Part shown: positions 53,971 through 62,294 of the stretch, in pieces
Layout of the letters: each line of letters begins with the position of its first letter
How positions within the stretch are numbered: position 1 is the first letter of the stretch
Origin: Aulosira sp. FACHB-615
GTDB lineage: Bacteria; Cyanobacteriota; Cyanobacteriia; Cyanobacteriales; Nostocaceae
NCBI RefSeq assembly: GCF_014698045.1
Contig: NZ_JACJSE010000004.1
Location: forward strand, 372,001-436,000
Reading direction: 5' to 3'
Length of the DNA stretch: 64,000 nt
Made by a program: the position numbers and the translations under genes
The notes under the pieces: generated by a model
What the model saw: only the letters and a program-made list of their open reading frames with translations
What the model was told of the DNA's origin: nothing
Databases searched by the model: none

Positions 53971-55800
53971 ATGAATGCTGACGATTTTTTTAACCAAGGT
54001 TTTAACAAAAATTTGCAAGGAAACTTTCAAGGAGCGATCGCAGATTATACAGAGGCGATTCAGCTAAAACCTGACTTTGCAGAAGCTTACTATAATCGCG
54101 GTAATATTTTGTATACCTCACTCCGAGACTATGATGCCGCACTGGCAGATTTTAACAAGGCAATCCAAATAAATCCTGAGTTTGCTGAAGCCTATCATAA
54201 TCGCGGCAACACTCGTTATTCTCTAGCAGATTACGAAGATGCGATCGCTGATTACGAGTGGGCATTAGCGATCAATCCTAACTTAGCAGAATCCCATCAC
54301 GGGCGGGGTAATGTTTATTGTGCGTTGGGTGATTATGATCATGCGATCGCAGATTATCACCAAGCGATTGAAATTAACCCAGTATTAGCAACATATATAG
54401 ATTTTGATATAGCACGAGCTTTTCATTATCGGGGTATCGCTCGCAGTGAAAGTGGTGATTACCAAAGCGCATTAGCAGATTTTCAGCAAGCTTTACAATG
54501 GTATCCCCAGTATGCTGCCGTTTACAGCAGTCGCGGGAATATTTTCCATATTTTAGAAGAATATGAGCAAGCCCTTGCCGATCATGAACGGGCATTACAG
54601 TTAGATCCGCATTTGGTGGAAGCTTATCATTACCGGGGTAATACCTGTTATCTTTTAGGAGATTATGCAGCCGCAATTGCTGATTACAATCGCGCCTTAC
54701 AAATTAACCCCAATTTTGCCCCAGCCTACTACAATCGCGGAGTCGTCCGTTCTTACCTAAAAGATTATCCAGCCGCAATTTCTGACTTTAACCAAGCTCT
54801 GCAATTAAATCCTGAAGATGTGCAAGCATACTATGAGCGCGGATTAGTCAAAGCCACTTTGGGTGATTTTCCAGGTGCGATCGCTGATTATGAACAAGCT
54901 TTAGACAGAAACCCGACTTTGGCTTTAGTCTATGGTTTTTTGGCTTATGCGCGTTGTCAGTTGGGTGACTACCAAAGTGCGATCGCCGATAGCAATCGTG
55001 TCTTACAAATTCACCCCGAATATGCACAAGGATACAGCGATCGCGCTACCGCTCGTCGTTGTTTAGGAGATTATCAAGGGGCAATTTTAGATTACAACCG
55101 CGCCTTACAACTCAATCCCAACTCAGCCACAGCATACTATGGACGGGGTTTAGCCCGTGAAGCTTTACAAGATTATTTAGCGGCGGTGGAAGAATACACC
55201 CAAGCCATTAGAATTGAGCCTGATTTTGCTCCAGCTTACTGTAATCGGGGTAATGCTTTGCGGTTTTTAGAAGCGGAACAAAGAGCTTTAGCTGATTACA
55301 ATCAAGCAATTAAAATTAACCCCAGCTTAGTAGAAGCTTATTACAATCGCGGTTCCTTGCGCTATGCCTTGCAAGACTATCACGGCGCAATTACAGATTA
55401 CACCACAGCTTTGCAAATCAACCCCAGCACAGCAGCATTTTACAGCGATCGCGCCAGTGCTTACTATGCCCTGCAAAATTATCACAGTGCGATCGCTGAT
55501 TACAACCAAGCCATTGCCCTTGACCCCAGTTTTGCTGAAGACTGGTATCATCGCGGGCGTAGCCGTTTGCTGTTGGGAGACTTGCAAGGCGCATTAGCAG
55601 ACTTAAACCAAGCCTTACAACGTCAACCCCATTGGGCTTCCGCTTATATGTTACGCGCCGATATTTACCGCCAACTCGAAGATTTTCCCGGTGCGATCGC
55701 TGATTTTCAACAATCTGCCAACATCTATTATCAAGAAGGCAACATTGAATATTATCAACAAATGCTGACTGCGATCGCTCAACTCCAGTCTCAAGTCTAA
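53971..55800 (+). CDS. Cytoplasmic tetratricopeptide-repeat protein
   Basis: A 609-residue protein made almost entirely of about 17 TPR units of 34 residues, with consensus AYYNRGNTRYSLADYEDAIA, then DYNQALQINPNFAP. No signal peptide or membrane helix is visible, so it is likely cytoplasmic, unlike the TPR protein at 4325. The units are very regular and the DNA repeats GCGATCGCTGATTA many times, so HIP1 octamers are part of the repeat codons. Such arrays are scaffolds for protein complexes; the partner is unknown. Confidence 0.9.
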   Translation: MNADDFFNQGFNKNLQGNFQGAIADYTEAIQLKPDFAEAYYNRGNILYTSLRDYDAALADFNKAIQINPEFAEAYHNRGNTRYSLADYEDAIADYEWALAINPNLAESHHGRGNVYCALGDYDHAIADYHQAIEINPVLATYIDFDIARAFHYRGIARSESGDYQSALADFQQALQWYPQYAAVYSSRGNIFHILEEYEQALADHERALQLDPHLVEAYHYRGNTCYLLGDYAAAIADYNRALQINPNFAPAYYNRGVVRSYLKDYPAAISDFNQALQLNPEDVQAYYERGLVKATLGDFPGAIADYEQALDRNPTLALVYGFLAYARCQLGDYQSAIADSNRVLQIHPEYAQGYSDRATARRCLGDYQGAILDYNRALQLNPNSATAYYGRGLAREALQDYLAAVEEYTQAIRIEPDFAPAYCNRGNALRFLEAEQRALADYNQAIKINPSLVEAYYNRGSLRYALQDYHGAITDYTTALQINPSTAAFYSDRASAYYALQNYHSAIADYNQAIALDPSFAEDWYHRGRSRLLLGDLQGALADLNQALQRQPHWASAYMLRADIYRQLEDFPGAIADFQQSANIYYQEGNIEYYQQMLTAIAQLQSQV

Positions 55801-56151
55801 AACATCCATTCAGGCAGTTTTTACATAAAAACTATGTTCCTTTCGCATAATAGCTTGACATAAATTTCTTAGCGGTCATGATTGATTAACATATAGTTTT
55901 GTTGTTTTGGGAAAGGCGGATAGCTAATATCAATCAAGCATCCGCCATTTATTTTGTGTACAGTTTGACGTAGAAATACTCATCAAATTTAGGATTTTGG
56001 ATTGGAAATTGTCATCTAATTTTCTTCCTAGCTTTGGACTCAGATTACCTTGTATTATTTCCTGTAATCACGATTAAGTATTTTCCCTGTTGCATCAAGT
56101 TGTTATCCCCAAATAGTATTTACCACATTGTTTTTCATCATCTAAATAATT
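55801..56151. other. 351-bp intergenic region
   Basis: GCGGATAGCTAATATCAATC and CATCCGCC (55916-55948) form a loose inverted pair. Otherwise AT-rich with no gene and no repeat with clear ends. Confidence 0.45.
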
Positions 56152-56436
56152 GTGAAATCAGTTCTACAAAGTTACTTGGATCAAGAAATTTGGTTATTGA
56201 TCAGAGATAAGTGGTATTTCGCAACAATTATCAATGTTTGTGACGATTTGTTATGCTTTAAACACAGAACGCATAACAAAGATACAGAAGAAGATACTTT
56301 GTGGGAAATGGTTGTTAAAACTAGTGAAGTAGTTGCTATTGATAAAGTTATCTCTGTTGTGAGTCGCAAACCAGATGTGTTTATGTCTCGTCTGTTAGAA
56401 ACGAATAGACAAAATGATAATCAGCAACAAGATTGA
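56152..56436 (+). CDS. Small beta-rich hypothetical protein (DUF6679-like?)
   Basis: A 94-residue protein starting at GTG. It has a small-barrel pattern: QEIWLLIRDKWYFATIINVC, LLCFKHRTHNKD, then TLWEMVVKTSEVVAIDKVIS. This layout resembles small cyanobacterial DUF6679-type proteins (WEEMV and a following hydrophobic strand), but that is from memory and uncertain. The Gln/Asn-rich tail is disordered. It stands alone, and a CAGAAGTCAGAAT repeat begins right at its stop codon. Confidence 0.65.
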   Translation: MKSVLQSYLDQEIWLLIRDKWYFATIINVCDDLLCFKHRTHNKDTEEDTLWEMVVKTSEVVAIDKVISVVSRKPDVFMSRLLETNRQNDNQQQD

Positions 56437-56566
56437 AGAATTCAGAAGTCAGAATGCAATCTATGGGGAAAATAAATGCCACAGATTGAAGACCACAAAA
56501 TTTAAATGCTAAATTGCCTTTAAATTTCAGGGAATCCTTTATAACTTCTGAGTGCAAAATTCAGAT

Positions 56567-56743
56567 CTATTCTTCCTGGCCAAAAGTCACACATGGGCTA
56601 TCAATTTCTTCCGCAGGTTGAAAAGAACTGCAAAAAGTCACAATAGCACAATTAACTGCTAATTCATCGGGGTGAATACACTCTATTCCTGACTCAGTTT
56701 CAACATGAAAAGCACATTCATTGCAGATAGTTTGACAAGACAT
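56567..56743 (-). CDS. 58-residue cysteine-rich small protein
   Basis: An intact frame from ATG at 56743 to TAG at 56567. The protein has seven Cys in 58 residues: MSCQTICNECAFHVE, GIECIHPDEL, VNCAIVTFCSS and IDSPCVTF. The spacing CxxxCxxC at the N-terminus suggests metal or iron-sulfur binding. No signal peptide is seen. It is flanked by repeats on both sides but has none inside, which supports a real gene. I do not recognise the family. Confidence 0.65.
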   Translation of the reverse strand: MSCQTICNECAFHVETESGIECIHPDELAVNCAIVTFCSSFQPAEEIDSPCVTFGQEE

Positions 56744-57109
56744 AGAATTACTATTATTTCTTAAATTTTCTCTAGCTTCAAATATTGATCAAAAAAGTCA
56801 GAAGACAGAATTCAGAATTGGTGAATACTTCACTCATAAAGGGATGGAGTTTAGAGCTTGCCGTTCGCGTAGCGTCTCCGACAGGAGAAGTGTCATATAG
56901 AATTCATACTGCATTCTGACTCCTGATTTCTGACTTCTTCTTCATCAACATCTCTCTACCTTGTCTACTTGTCTCCCCTGTCTCCCCTATCTTTTTTATT
57001 CACATCTCACATAGGACTGCTTTAGCAGTAGCGATTGTGGCAAATTGTCAACTAATATACGCTAAATTACTTCACAATATTGGTAGTCGTTTGGTTGAGC
57101 AGTTTGGTT
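56744..57109. other. 366-bp intergenic region with repeats
   Basis: It contains CAGAAGACAGAATTCAGAAT (56799-56818), the 41-base repeat at 56854-56894, a further CTGACTCCTGATTTCTGACT at about 56916-56935, and the C-rich CTTGTCTCCCCTGTCTCCCC (56968-56987). No gene is visible. Confidence 0.55.
56854..56894. repeat. 41-base dispersed repeat (copy 2)
   Basis: The sequence from GAGCTTGCCGTTCGCGTAGC to CAGGAGAAGTGTC is the complement of 49801-49841 with one mismatch. Both copies are flanked by CAGAAGTCAGAATTC-type repeats, so the two repeat kinds occur as a block. Confidence 0.85.
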
Positions 57110-57517
57110 ATGAGTCAAAATGAGAACAACGAGCAATCTAGTAGCCATGAATTGTCCTCACATTCAGGTGCGAGATACTGGGGTAACGTGGAGGTAATTG
57201 AAGAAGGCGATAATTATAGAATTAGTCGCGTTGAGATTAAACCCAGGCATGGTATTAAACCACAAATCCATTACCATCGCAATGAACATTGGGTGGTAGT
57301 TTCTGGGGTGGCTAAGGTAACTTGTGGCGATACGGAAACGCTGCTGAATCGCAATGAATCAACTTATGTTCCAGCCGCAACCTTACACAAAGTGGAAAAT
57401 CCCGGTTTAATTCCCTTGGTAATTTTGGAAATTCAAAACGGTGAGTATTTAGGCGAGGATGATATCGAACGTCCTTATGACCTCAACTTAATTAAGCCAA
57501 CATCAGAAAATAAATGA
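57110..57517 (+). CDS. Cupin protein of mannose-6-phosphate isomerase type II-like fold
   Basis: A 135-residue single cupin when started at ATG 57110 (an upstream ATG at 57080 adds ten hydrophobic residues). WGNVEVIEEGDNYRISRVEI, HYHRNEHWVVVSGVAKVTCG (metal His and Glu) and YVPAATLHKVENPGLIPLVI match the C-terminal cupin of GDP-mannose pyrophosphorylase/phosphomannose isomerase. A stand-alone cupin of this sort occurs in many cyanobacteria; sugar-phosphate isomerase activity is plausible but not certain. It converges on the HEAT gene with a strong hairpin between. Confidence 0.87.
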   Translation: MSQNENNEQSSSHELSSHSGARYWGNVEVIEEGDNYRISRVEIKPRHGIKPQIHYHRNEHWVVVSGVAKVTCGDTETLLNRNESTYVPAATLHKVENPGLIPLVILEIQNGEYLGEDDIERPYDLNLIKPTSENK

Positions 57518-57537
57518 AGTTTGTCAATGGTCAATGG

Positions 57538-57582
57538 TCAAGAGTTAATGGTCAAAAGTTATTTTTGACCATTAACTCTTGA
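57538..57582. terminator. Bidirectional terminator-like hairpin between convergent genes
   Basis: TCAAGAGTTAATGGTCAAAA at 57538-57557 pairs perfectly (20 bp) with 57563-57582, loop of five bases, with internal A and T tracts. It fills almost the whole gap between the cupin stop (57517) and the HEAT gene stop (57588). Confidence 0.82.
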
Positions 57583-57587
57583 CTTGA

Positions 57588-58346
57588 TCAAAACCATCCT
57601 TCTTGTTCTAAAGTTTCGATTAGCTGTAAGCCACGGGGGTCGCCTACTCCGAGTAGTGAGGCTTTAGCATCTTCTCGTACGCCTAAATCTTTATCTTCGG
57701 CAAAGGCTTGAATTAAGGCATCAATGGCTGTGGCGTAAACAATATTAGAGGGTAGTTCTTTGCATAACTGTCCAATTGCCCAGGCGCTATTACTGCGAAC
57801 GGCGGGAATGGGATCTTGGACTAAGGCTTCAATTAAGGCGGGAATTGCCCCTATGACGGTTTCGTAACCCACTCCTGCCATTTGGGCTAAAGCACTCGCT
57901 GACCACAAACGCACTGCGGAAATGTCTGTTCTTAAAGCATCAGCGAGGGGTGCGAGACAACGGCGATCGCGGCAATTACCCAATGCCCAAACTACACCTT
58001 TACGTACATAACCGTTCCAATCTTGGTTGAGTTGGGCAATTAATGGTTCTACTGCTTCTTTACTGGGATTGCGACCAATACCATAGGCGGCACTCACGCG
58101 CACCAAGGGACAGGAATCTTTTAACAGCCCAATGAGTAGCGGGGTAGCTCTTTCATCTTCAATATCACAAAAAGCACGCGCCGCCAACATTCTCTGCTGG
58201 GGTTGAGAATTTTCCAAAAGTGCTAACATCACTTCTGGATCGGGCTTTGCCACTTCTGATTCAGCAGTGAGTGGCTCCATTTTATCAAGAGGGCTTTCTA
58301 GCTCTACGTCGGGATCGAGTAGGCTTAGGTCATCGTCGTCATACAT
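57588..58346 (-). CDS. HEAT-repeat protein
   Basis: A 252-residue protein. After an acidic N-terminus (MYDDDDLSLLDPDVELESPL) come about five HEAT/PBS-lyase-type repeats, for example ATPLLIGLLKDSCPLVRVSA, AVEPLIAQLNQDWNGYVRKG and AIPALIEALVQDPIPAVRSN. Short HEAT proteins in cyanobacteria include bilin lyases of the CpcE type, but no phycobiliprotein gene is nearby and the lyase-specific features are not evident. Best treated as a protein-binding solenoid of unknown partner. Confidence 0.87.
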   Translation of the reverse strand: MYDDDDLSLLDPDVELESPLDKMEPLTAESEVAKPDPEVMLALLENSQPQQRMLAARAFCDIEDERATPLLIGLLKDSCPLVRVSAAYGIGRNPSKEAVEPLIAQLNQDWNGYVRKGVVWALGNCRDRRCLAPLADALRTDISAVRLWSASALAQMAGVGYETVIGAIPALIEALVQDPIPAVRSNSAWAIGQLCKELPSNIVYATAIDALIQAFAEDKDLGVREDAKASLLGVGDPRGLQLIETLEQEGWF

Positions 58347-58605
58347 ACGTCATTTAAGTGCCGAGTGGGATTTACAGATAACCCCCCGTGCCAATAATTC
58401 AGCGCCTGATAGGTATTTGCTAGATTATTGTACACTTTATGTTCGACATGATTGAGATTTGTTTGAAAAGTCTGAAGTCTAAAGTATGAAGTCTGAAGTC
58501 TTATTTTTGAGCCTTGTGTCTATTGACCAATTACTAACTGTCCCAAGTGTTTCAGAATTTTTAGGACGGTAAATAAATTGTTGCGGTACTGCGATCGCCA
58601 AACTG
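58347..58605. other. Intergenic region with short repeats
   Basis: AAGTCTGAAGTCTAAAGTAT and GAAGTCTGAAGTCTTATTTT at 58468-58507 are tandem copies of a GAAGTCT unit. No gene is present. Confidence 0.5.
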
Positions 58606-59190
58606 CTACTCATGGCTGTCACCGACGAAATAACCTGACAGTTCTTTCAGCATCCACAAGGATTGAGTTTGATAACCCAGTTGATAGTAGAGATTTAAAG
58701 CAGGTTGATTGGATTCAAAGACTTGTAAACCGATTTGTTTATCGCCTCGTTGAATTGCCCATTTTTCGACATGCTGCATTAAAGCCTTACCAATACCTTT
58801 ACGCCGATGTTCTGGGACGACGTAAAGCAAAAAAATATGAGCATGGCGATCGCCACTGACTTGATCTATGGCATTTCCCACCCAAACACAAGCAACGGGG
58901 CAGGGGGCAGGGGGCAAGGGGGATGAGGGAGACGAGGGAGACAAGGGGGCAGAAGTCTTGTATGTTTCTCCCCTCTGCTCCCTGCTCCTTGTCTCCCCTG
59001 CCTCTTTCACATCCACCCACCATAAGGGCGTATCTTGGGATAAATACTGCTCGACAGTGCGGGCGAGGTGGGCAAAATCTTGCTGGGGAAATCGCTCCTG
59101 GTAAGTGCGTTGCATGAACTTGACAAGGAGCGATCGCTCTAATGTTGAACCGCGACGAATTAAATACCCTGGTAGTAATTGCTCAGACAC
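58606..59190 (-). CDS. GNAT-family N-acetyltransferase carrying an in-frame repeat insertion
   Basis: A 194-residue acetyltransferase. The acetyl-CoA loop is in LYVVPEHRRKGIGKALMQHV (about residues 122-141, RRKGIG), and LQVFESNQPALNLYYQLGYQ is the motif-B end. Residues about 64-99 (GETRSREQRGETYKTSAPLS, then SSPSSPLPPAPCPV) are unlike any GNAT: they are encoded by a G-rich/C-rich repeat (58895-59012) of the kind seen between genes at 26543-26632. It starts three bases after the stop of the small membrane protein gene upstream, so they share an operon. Substrate unknown. Confidence 0.85.
   Translation of the reverse strand: MSEQLLPGYLIRRGSTLERSLLVKFMQRTYQERFPQQDFAHLARTVEQYLSQDTPLWWVDVKEAGETRSREQRGETYKTSAPLSPSSPSSPLPPAPCPVACVWVGNAIDQVSGDRHAHIFLLYVVPEHRRKGIGKALMQHVEKWAIQRGDKQIGLQVFESNQPALNLYYQLGYQTQSLWMLKELSGYFVGDSHE
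58895..59012. repeat. G-rich/C-rich inverted repeat inside the GNAT gene
   Basis: GGGGCAGGGGGCAGGGGGCA (58897-58916) runs to AGAAGTCTTGTATGTTTCTC and then the C-rich CCCTCTGCTCCCTGCTCCTT. It corresponds to the intergenic repeat at 26543-26632 (AAAGACTTACTGCAAGTTTC at its centre). Here it stays in the GNAT frame. Confidence 0.75.
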
Positions 59191-59191
59191 T

Positions 59192-59371
59192 TTATTTGCT
59201 AAAGGTGAATAAATCCACAGCCGTCGCTGGTAAAATTACCCCAGTTTCTTCAATAGGCGCGGGTGCTGCCATATCAGCCGGCAAAAATATCCGGGCGCTG
59301 ACTGCTACTAAGGCAACGAGAAATACTAAAAGTACCAGTAGTGGGGCGATGTATTGACGAATTATAGACAT
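59192..59371 (-). CDS. 59-residue small membrane protein
   Basis: ATG at 59371 to TAA at 59192. MSIIRQYIAPLLVLLVFLVA, then LVAVSARIFLPADM: one long hydrophobic helix (about residues 8-31) followed by a Pro/Ala-rich tail (APAPIEETGVILPATAVDLF). A single-pass membrane peptide with the tail outside or in the lumen is likely. The stop lies one base before the GNAT start, giving a tight operon. I do not recognise a function. Confidence 0.75.
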   Translation of the reverse strand: MSIIRQYIAPLLVLLVFLVALVAVSARIFLPADMAAPAPIEETGVILPATAVDLFTFSK

Positions 59372-59406
59372 ATTTAGTAAGTCAAAAGTTAAAAGTCAAA
59401 AGAAAC

Positions 59407-59463
59407 TGAGTGTTTAGTGCTGAGTGCTGAGTGCTGAGTGCTGAGTTGTAAGTGCTGAGTTGA
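59407..59463. repeat. Heptanucleotide tandem repeat (STRR)
   Basis: GTGCTGA is tandemly repeated about six times with one interruption (GTTGTAA), between the small membrane protein and the 134-residue protein gene. Same unit as the short array at 51319-51335. Confidence 0.85.
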
Positions 59464-59500
59464 AGAATTTTACTCTGCCTCCTGCCTCTCTTTTTTAACC

Positions 59501-59905
59501 TTAACGCTGATCGCGTTCTAAATCATCCATAACTCGCTCGCAATACCAACTTTCTGGCATACCGGGATAATTTTGCTTGGCTTGTTCAATTAAGCGTTCA
59601 GCTGCGGCGGTATCACCATTTAACTTGGCAATCAGCCTGTTTTTGAGTTGGTTATCGGTGATGCGATCGTTAATCTCTGTTGCGGACATATTTTCCGGCA
59701 CAACGCTGGATTGTTCTCGGCGTAACTGCCAAAATAAAACGTAATACAGTGTGCCGAAAATTAAAATTAGGCTGAGTGTACCAAAAAAAGTAAAGAGATT
59801 AAAAGTCAAAAATCCCAGTACTAACTGTGACAGGACATAGCCAAGTAACAAGCCTGTAAGTAAAAGAATAAATGTACCAACAACAACAATTACTTGGCTT
59901 CCCAT
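59501..59905 (-). CDS. Small membrane protein of unknown function
   Basis: A 134-residue protein with two membrane helices (about residues 4-26, VVVGTFILLLTGLLLGYVLS, and 34-57, LFTFFGTLSLILIFGTLYYV). They are followed by a cytoplasmic helical domain (about 75-134) rich in Asp/Glu/Arg, which ends LIEQAKQNYPGMPESWYCER. It overlaps the 3' end of the AmpG-like gene by 16 bp, so it is translated from the same message. I do not recognise the family; the C-terminal half looks like a protein-interaction helix bundle. Confidence 0.75.
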   Translation of the reverse strand: MGSQVIVVVGTFILLLTGLLLGYVLSQLVLGFLTFNLFTFFGTLSLILIFGTLYYVLFWQLRREQSSVVPENMSATEINDRITDNQLKNRLIAKLNGDTAAAERLIEQAKQNYPGMPESWYCERVMDDLERDQR

Positions 59906-61401
59906 ACATCCTCATCTTCTTCCTCTAGTCCTGGTCTAGATATTACCACTGGCTTTTGATTCCAGGGAGCAACAAACGGTAAAAGTAACAATCCTGGCAA
60001 GGCTGCTACTAGGGTTAACAAGAAAAACACAGGCCAGCCTGTGGCTTTTGCCCAATCGCCTGCCGGTGCTGAAAGAACATCTCTACTAATCGCCATTAAG
60101 CTAGAAAATAATGCAAATTGAGTGGTTGTAAAACGGTGATTGCAGAGGTTCATTAAAAATGCCACTGTAGCAACCGTTACTAATCCAGCACTAAAATTTT
60201 CGATATTTACTGCCAAGATTAATAACGAGTAATTTTTGCCAGCAACAGCTAAAGCATAATAACCCAAGTTACTCAATAATTGCAGTATGCCAAATATCCA
60301 TAAACCGCGATTAATATGAATTTTGCTTAAGATTACCCCACCAGCTAATACACCAACAGTTGTGGCGAGAAAGCCAATTCCGGCTTGAATTGCACCAATT
60401 TCAGTTTTAGTAAAGTTGATTTCTCGCAAAAATAAATTAGCTGTGATACCAACTAAAGAATCGCCCAGTTTATAAAGGATGATAAATATCAGAATTACAC
60501 CAGCTTGAGCCAAGCCAAAGCGATGAAAAAACTCTTTAAAAGGCAGAAAAATGGCTTCCTGTAGGTTTTGGGGGGCTTGATTTTCTTGAGCTTCACCCAG
60601 TAATTCATCAGGCAATAATAAAGATGAAACTATCCAAGCGACAATCAAAGCTGCTAATAACCAATAAAATACAGGCAAAGCAATATAGCCAAGAAAAACT
60701 CCTCCCAGTAAACCAGCTACTAATGCTGTGATAAATAGCACGAATATCACATCTTTGGCAGATAAAGGTGCTGTTTCTCGATTGTTGCTTACCTGTGGTT
60801 CTCTGGGTGCAGATAAAGTGACAAAGATACTCCCAGCCATTAAAGCCGCCATGAGTAAGTAAACACCATTCCAAGGTAAGCGATCGGCTAAAACTAAAGC
60901 TAAGGAACTGGTGACAAACAAAGCCACACGATAGCCGAGTACCCACACCGATGCACCAGCTTCAGCTTCTAGGGGGTTTAAAATATCGGTACGGTAAGCA
61001 TCGCCGGCGATGTCTTGGGTGGCACTTAAAAAGGTGATAATTAAACAGTTGATTGCCAAAATTTGCAATACTTGGTCACTTTGGGAAGGTTGTTGTAAGG
61101 CGAGAGTGGCGATCGCAATTGCTAACCCAACTTGAGTCAAAATCAACCAACCCCGTCTCGCGCCCAAAAACGGTGGTACAAACCTATCTAACAACGGCGA
61201 CCACAAAAATTTGAGCGAATAAGGCAACGCCAGCAAACCAAATAAAGTAATTTTGCCGATATCAACCTTGGCATCTTGCATCCACAATTGCAATGTTCTA
61301 CTAGTTAAGAACAAAGGCAATCCCGATGCAAAACCCAGCAATAACAAAGCCCCCATTTTGCGACTTTGGACGGCTTGGCGTAGTGCTTGGATTTCTTTCA
61401 T
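59890..61401 (-). CDS. MFS transporter of the AmpG (muropeptide permease-like) type
   Basis: A 503-residue membrane protein with about 12 transmembrane helices. FASGLPLFLTSRTLQLWMQD and LPYSLKFLWSPLLDRFVPPF are diagnostic of the AmpG family (LPYxLKFLWSPLLDR). In enteric bacteria AmpG imports anhydro-muropeptides for peptidoglycan recycling; cyanobacterial members may differ in substrate. A Lys/Asp/Glu-rich C-terminal tail (PGLEEEDEDVWEAK) is cytoplasmic. It is the first gene of a three- or four-gene minus-strand set with the 134-residue protein, small membrane protein and GNAT. A link to the amidase at 30384 would be speculative. Confidence 0.87.
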   Translation of the reverse strand: MKEIQALRQAVQSRKMGALLLLGFASGLPLFLTSRTLQLWMQDAKVDIGKITLFGLLALPYSLKFLWSPLLDRFVPPFLGARRGWLILTQVGLAIAIATLALQQPSQSDQVLQILAINCLIITFLSATQDIAGDAYRTDILNPLEAEAGASVWVLGYRVALFVTSSLALVLADRLPWNGVYLLMAALMAGSIFVTLSAPREPQVSNNRETAPLSAKDVIFVLFITALVAGLLGGVFLGYIALPVFYWLLAALIVAWIVSSLLLPDELLGEAQENQAPQNLQEAIFLPFKEFFHRFGLAQAGVILIFIILYKLGDSLVGITANLFLREINFTKTEIGAIQAGIGFLATTVGVLAGGVILSKIHINRGLWIFGILQLLSNLGYYALAVAGKNYSLLILAVNIENFSAGLVTVATVAFLMNLCNHRFTTTQFALFSSLMAISRDVLSAPAGDWAKATGWPVFFLLTLVAALPGLLLLPFVAPWNQKPVVISRPGLEEEDEDVWEAK

Positions 61402-61482
61402 CGTTTCGATATTCCTTACTCACTGGAGCGAATTGCAGTTATCTTGCCATAGTTACTGCATAGTTTCATAACTTGACAAAAA

Positions 61483-62040
61483 TTAACTTGGTTCTTCCCA
61501 ATCTTCAAGCTTTAATCCACTGATTCGACTAAATTCTCGCGTGTTGTGCGTGACTAATATCAGATTCTTTGCTATTGCGCCAGCCGCAATTTGTAAATCA
61601 TAAGGGCCGATTGGTGTACCTATAACTGCTAAATCAGCGCGGATTTTACCTGCTATTTTTGCTGTTTGTGAGTCCAATTCAATAATATTAAATTGGCTAT
61701 GAAATCTTTGTAATATTTCTAAATTTTTCTCAGTTTGTGAGCTACGATAAGCTCCATAATAAAGTTCCAATTGAGTGATATAGTAATCCTAAATCATTTG
61801 TAAAATTATCTTTCTTCTCTTTATTCTTCTTCTTTGTGTCCTACCCTGCGGGAAGCCGCTATCGCGTCTATGCGTCCTTTGCGGTTCGTTATAAAAAATA
61901 TTTTTTCCAACTCAGATAGGATTGCTATAGCAGAAATAAATATATTCCTCTGGTTGCTGACTTGCCAGACGATTCACGACACCAGGATGACTGTTATTGA
62001 TTAGGCGAATACAGACATTTGTATCAAGTAAATAAGTCAA
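61483..62040 (-). pseudogene. VapC-like PIN-domain toxin split by a MITE
   Basis: The N-terminal part (62040 down to about 61926) encodes MTYLLDTNVCIRLINNSHPG, the PIN-domain opening with the first catalytic Asp. The frame then runs into the element and stops. The C-terminal part (from about 61778 down to 61483) encodes ITQLELYYGAYRSSQTEKNL, GKIRADLAVIGTPIGPYDLQ and HNTREFSRISGL, the rest of a PIN domain with its acidic residues. Removing one copy of TATA and the element (147 bp) joins the two parts in frame. The TTG start at 62040 overlaps the antitoxin stop by 4 bp. Unless an internal start makes a C-terminal fragment, the toxin is inactive. Confidence 0.88.
61779..61929. mobile_element. 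MITE-like element, family C, inserted in the vapC gene
   Basis: Ends TATAGTAATCCTA (61779-61791) and TAGGATTGCTATA (61917-61929) are 13-bp inverted repeats with one mismatch. The interior includes CCTACCCTGCGGGAAGCCGC and GTCCTTTGCGGTTCG. It interrupts the toxin gene with TATA at both ends, consistent with a 4-bp (or TA) target duplication. No open frame. Copies: a broken one at 14314-14730; its interior is also in the family D element 22914-23053. Confidence 0.85.
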
Positions 62041-62270
62041 AATATCTGCTCCCTCGTTTCATATTCTCCCTGTTCTGGTCTTTCTAGGGCTTCTCCTACC
62101 CAACCACCAATTACTTCCTCAAAAAATCCCGGCATCCAGCCGCGTTTTTGTGGTGTAATTTCTTGAATTGTTACTGTTACTTCAATTTCTATATTTGTCA
62201 TTTCTACGGGAATATCAAGATGTAAAATACCATCTGCGCCTACACGAGAACGGATATTAATACTTTGCAT
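62037..62270 (-). CDS. Antitoxin partner of the PIN-domain toxin
   Basis: A 77-residue protein with MQSINIRSRVGADGILHLDI and VTVTIQEITPQKRGW: the beta-rich start resembles short cyanobacterial antitoxins that precede VapC-type PIN toxins. The C-terminal half (PGFFEEVIGGWVGEALERPE) is the toxin-neutralising tail by analogy. Its stop (TGA) overlaps the TTG start of the toxin gene by 4 bp. It remains intact although the toxin is split. Confidence 0.8.
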   Translation of the reverse strand: MQSINIRSRVGADGILHLDIPVEMTNIEIEVTVTIQEITPQKRGWMPGFFEEVIGGWVGEALERPEQGEYETREQIF

Positions 62271-62294
62271 AACTATTTGTCCTCTAAATTTTGT

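Noticed and set aside
57588..58346. HEAT protein considered as a phycobilin lyase (CpcE-like)
   Set aside because: The repeats are general HEAT type and no phycobiliprotein or lyase partner is nearby; not enough to assign.
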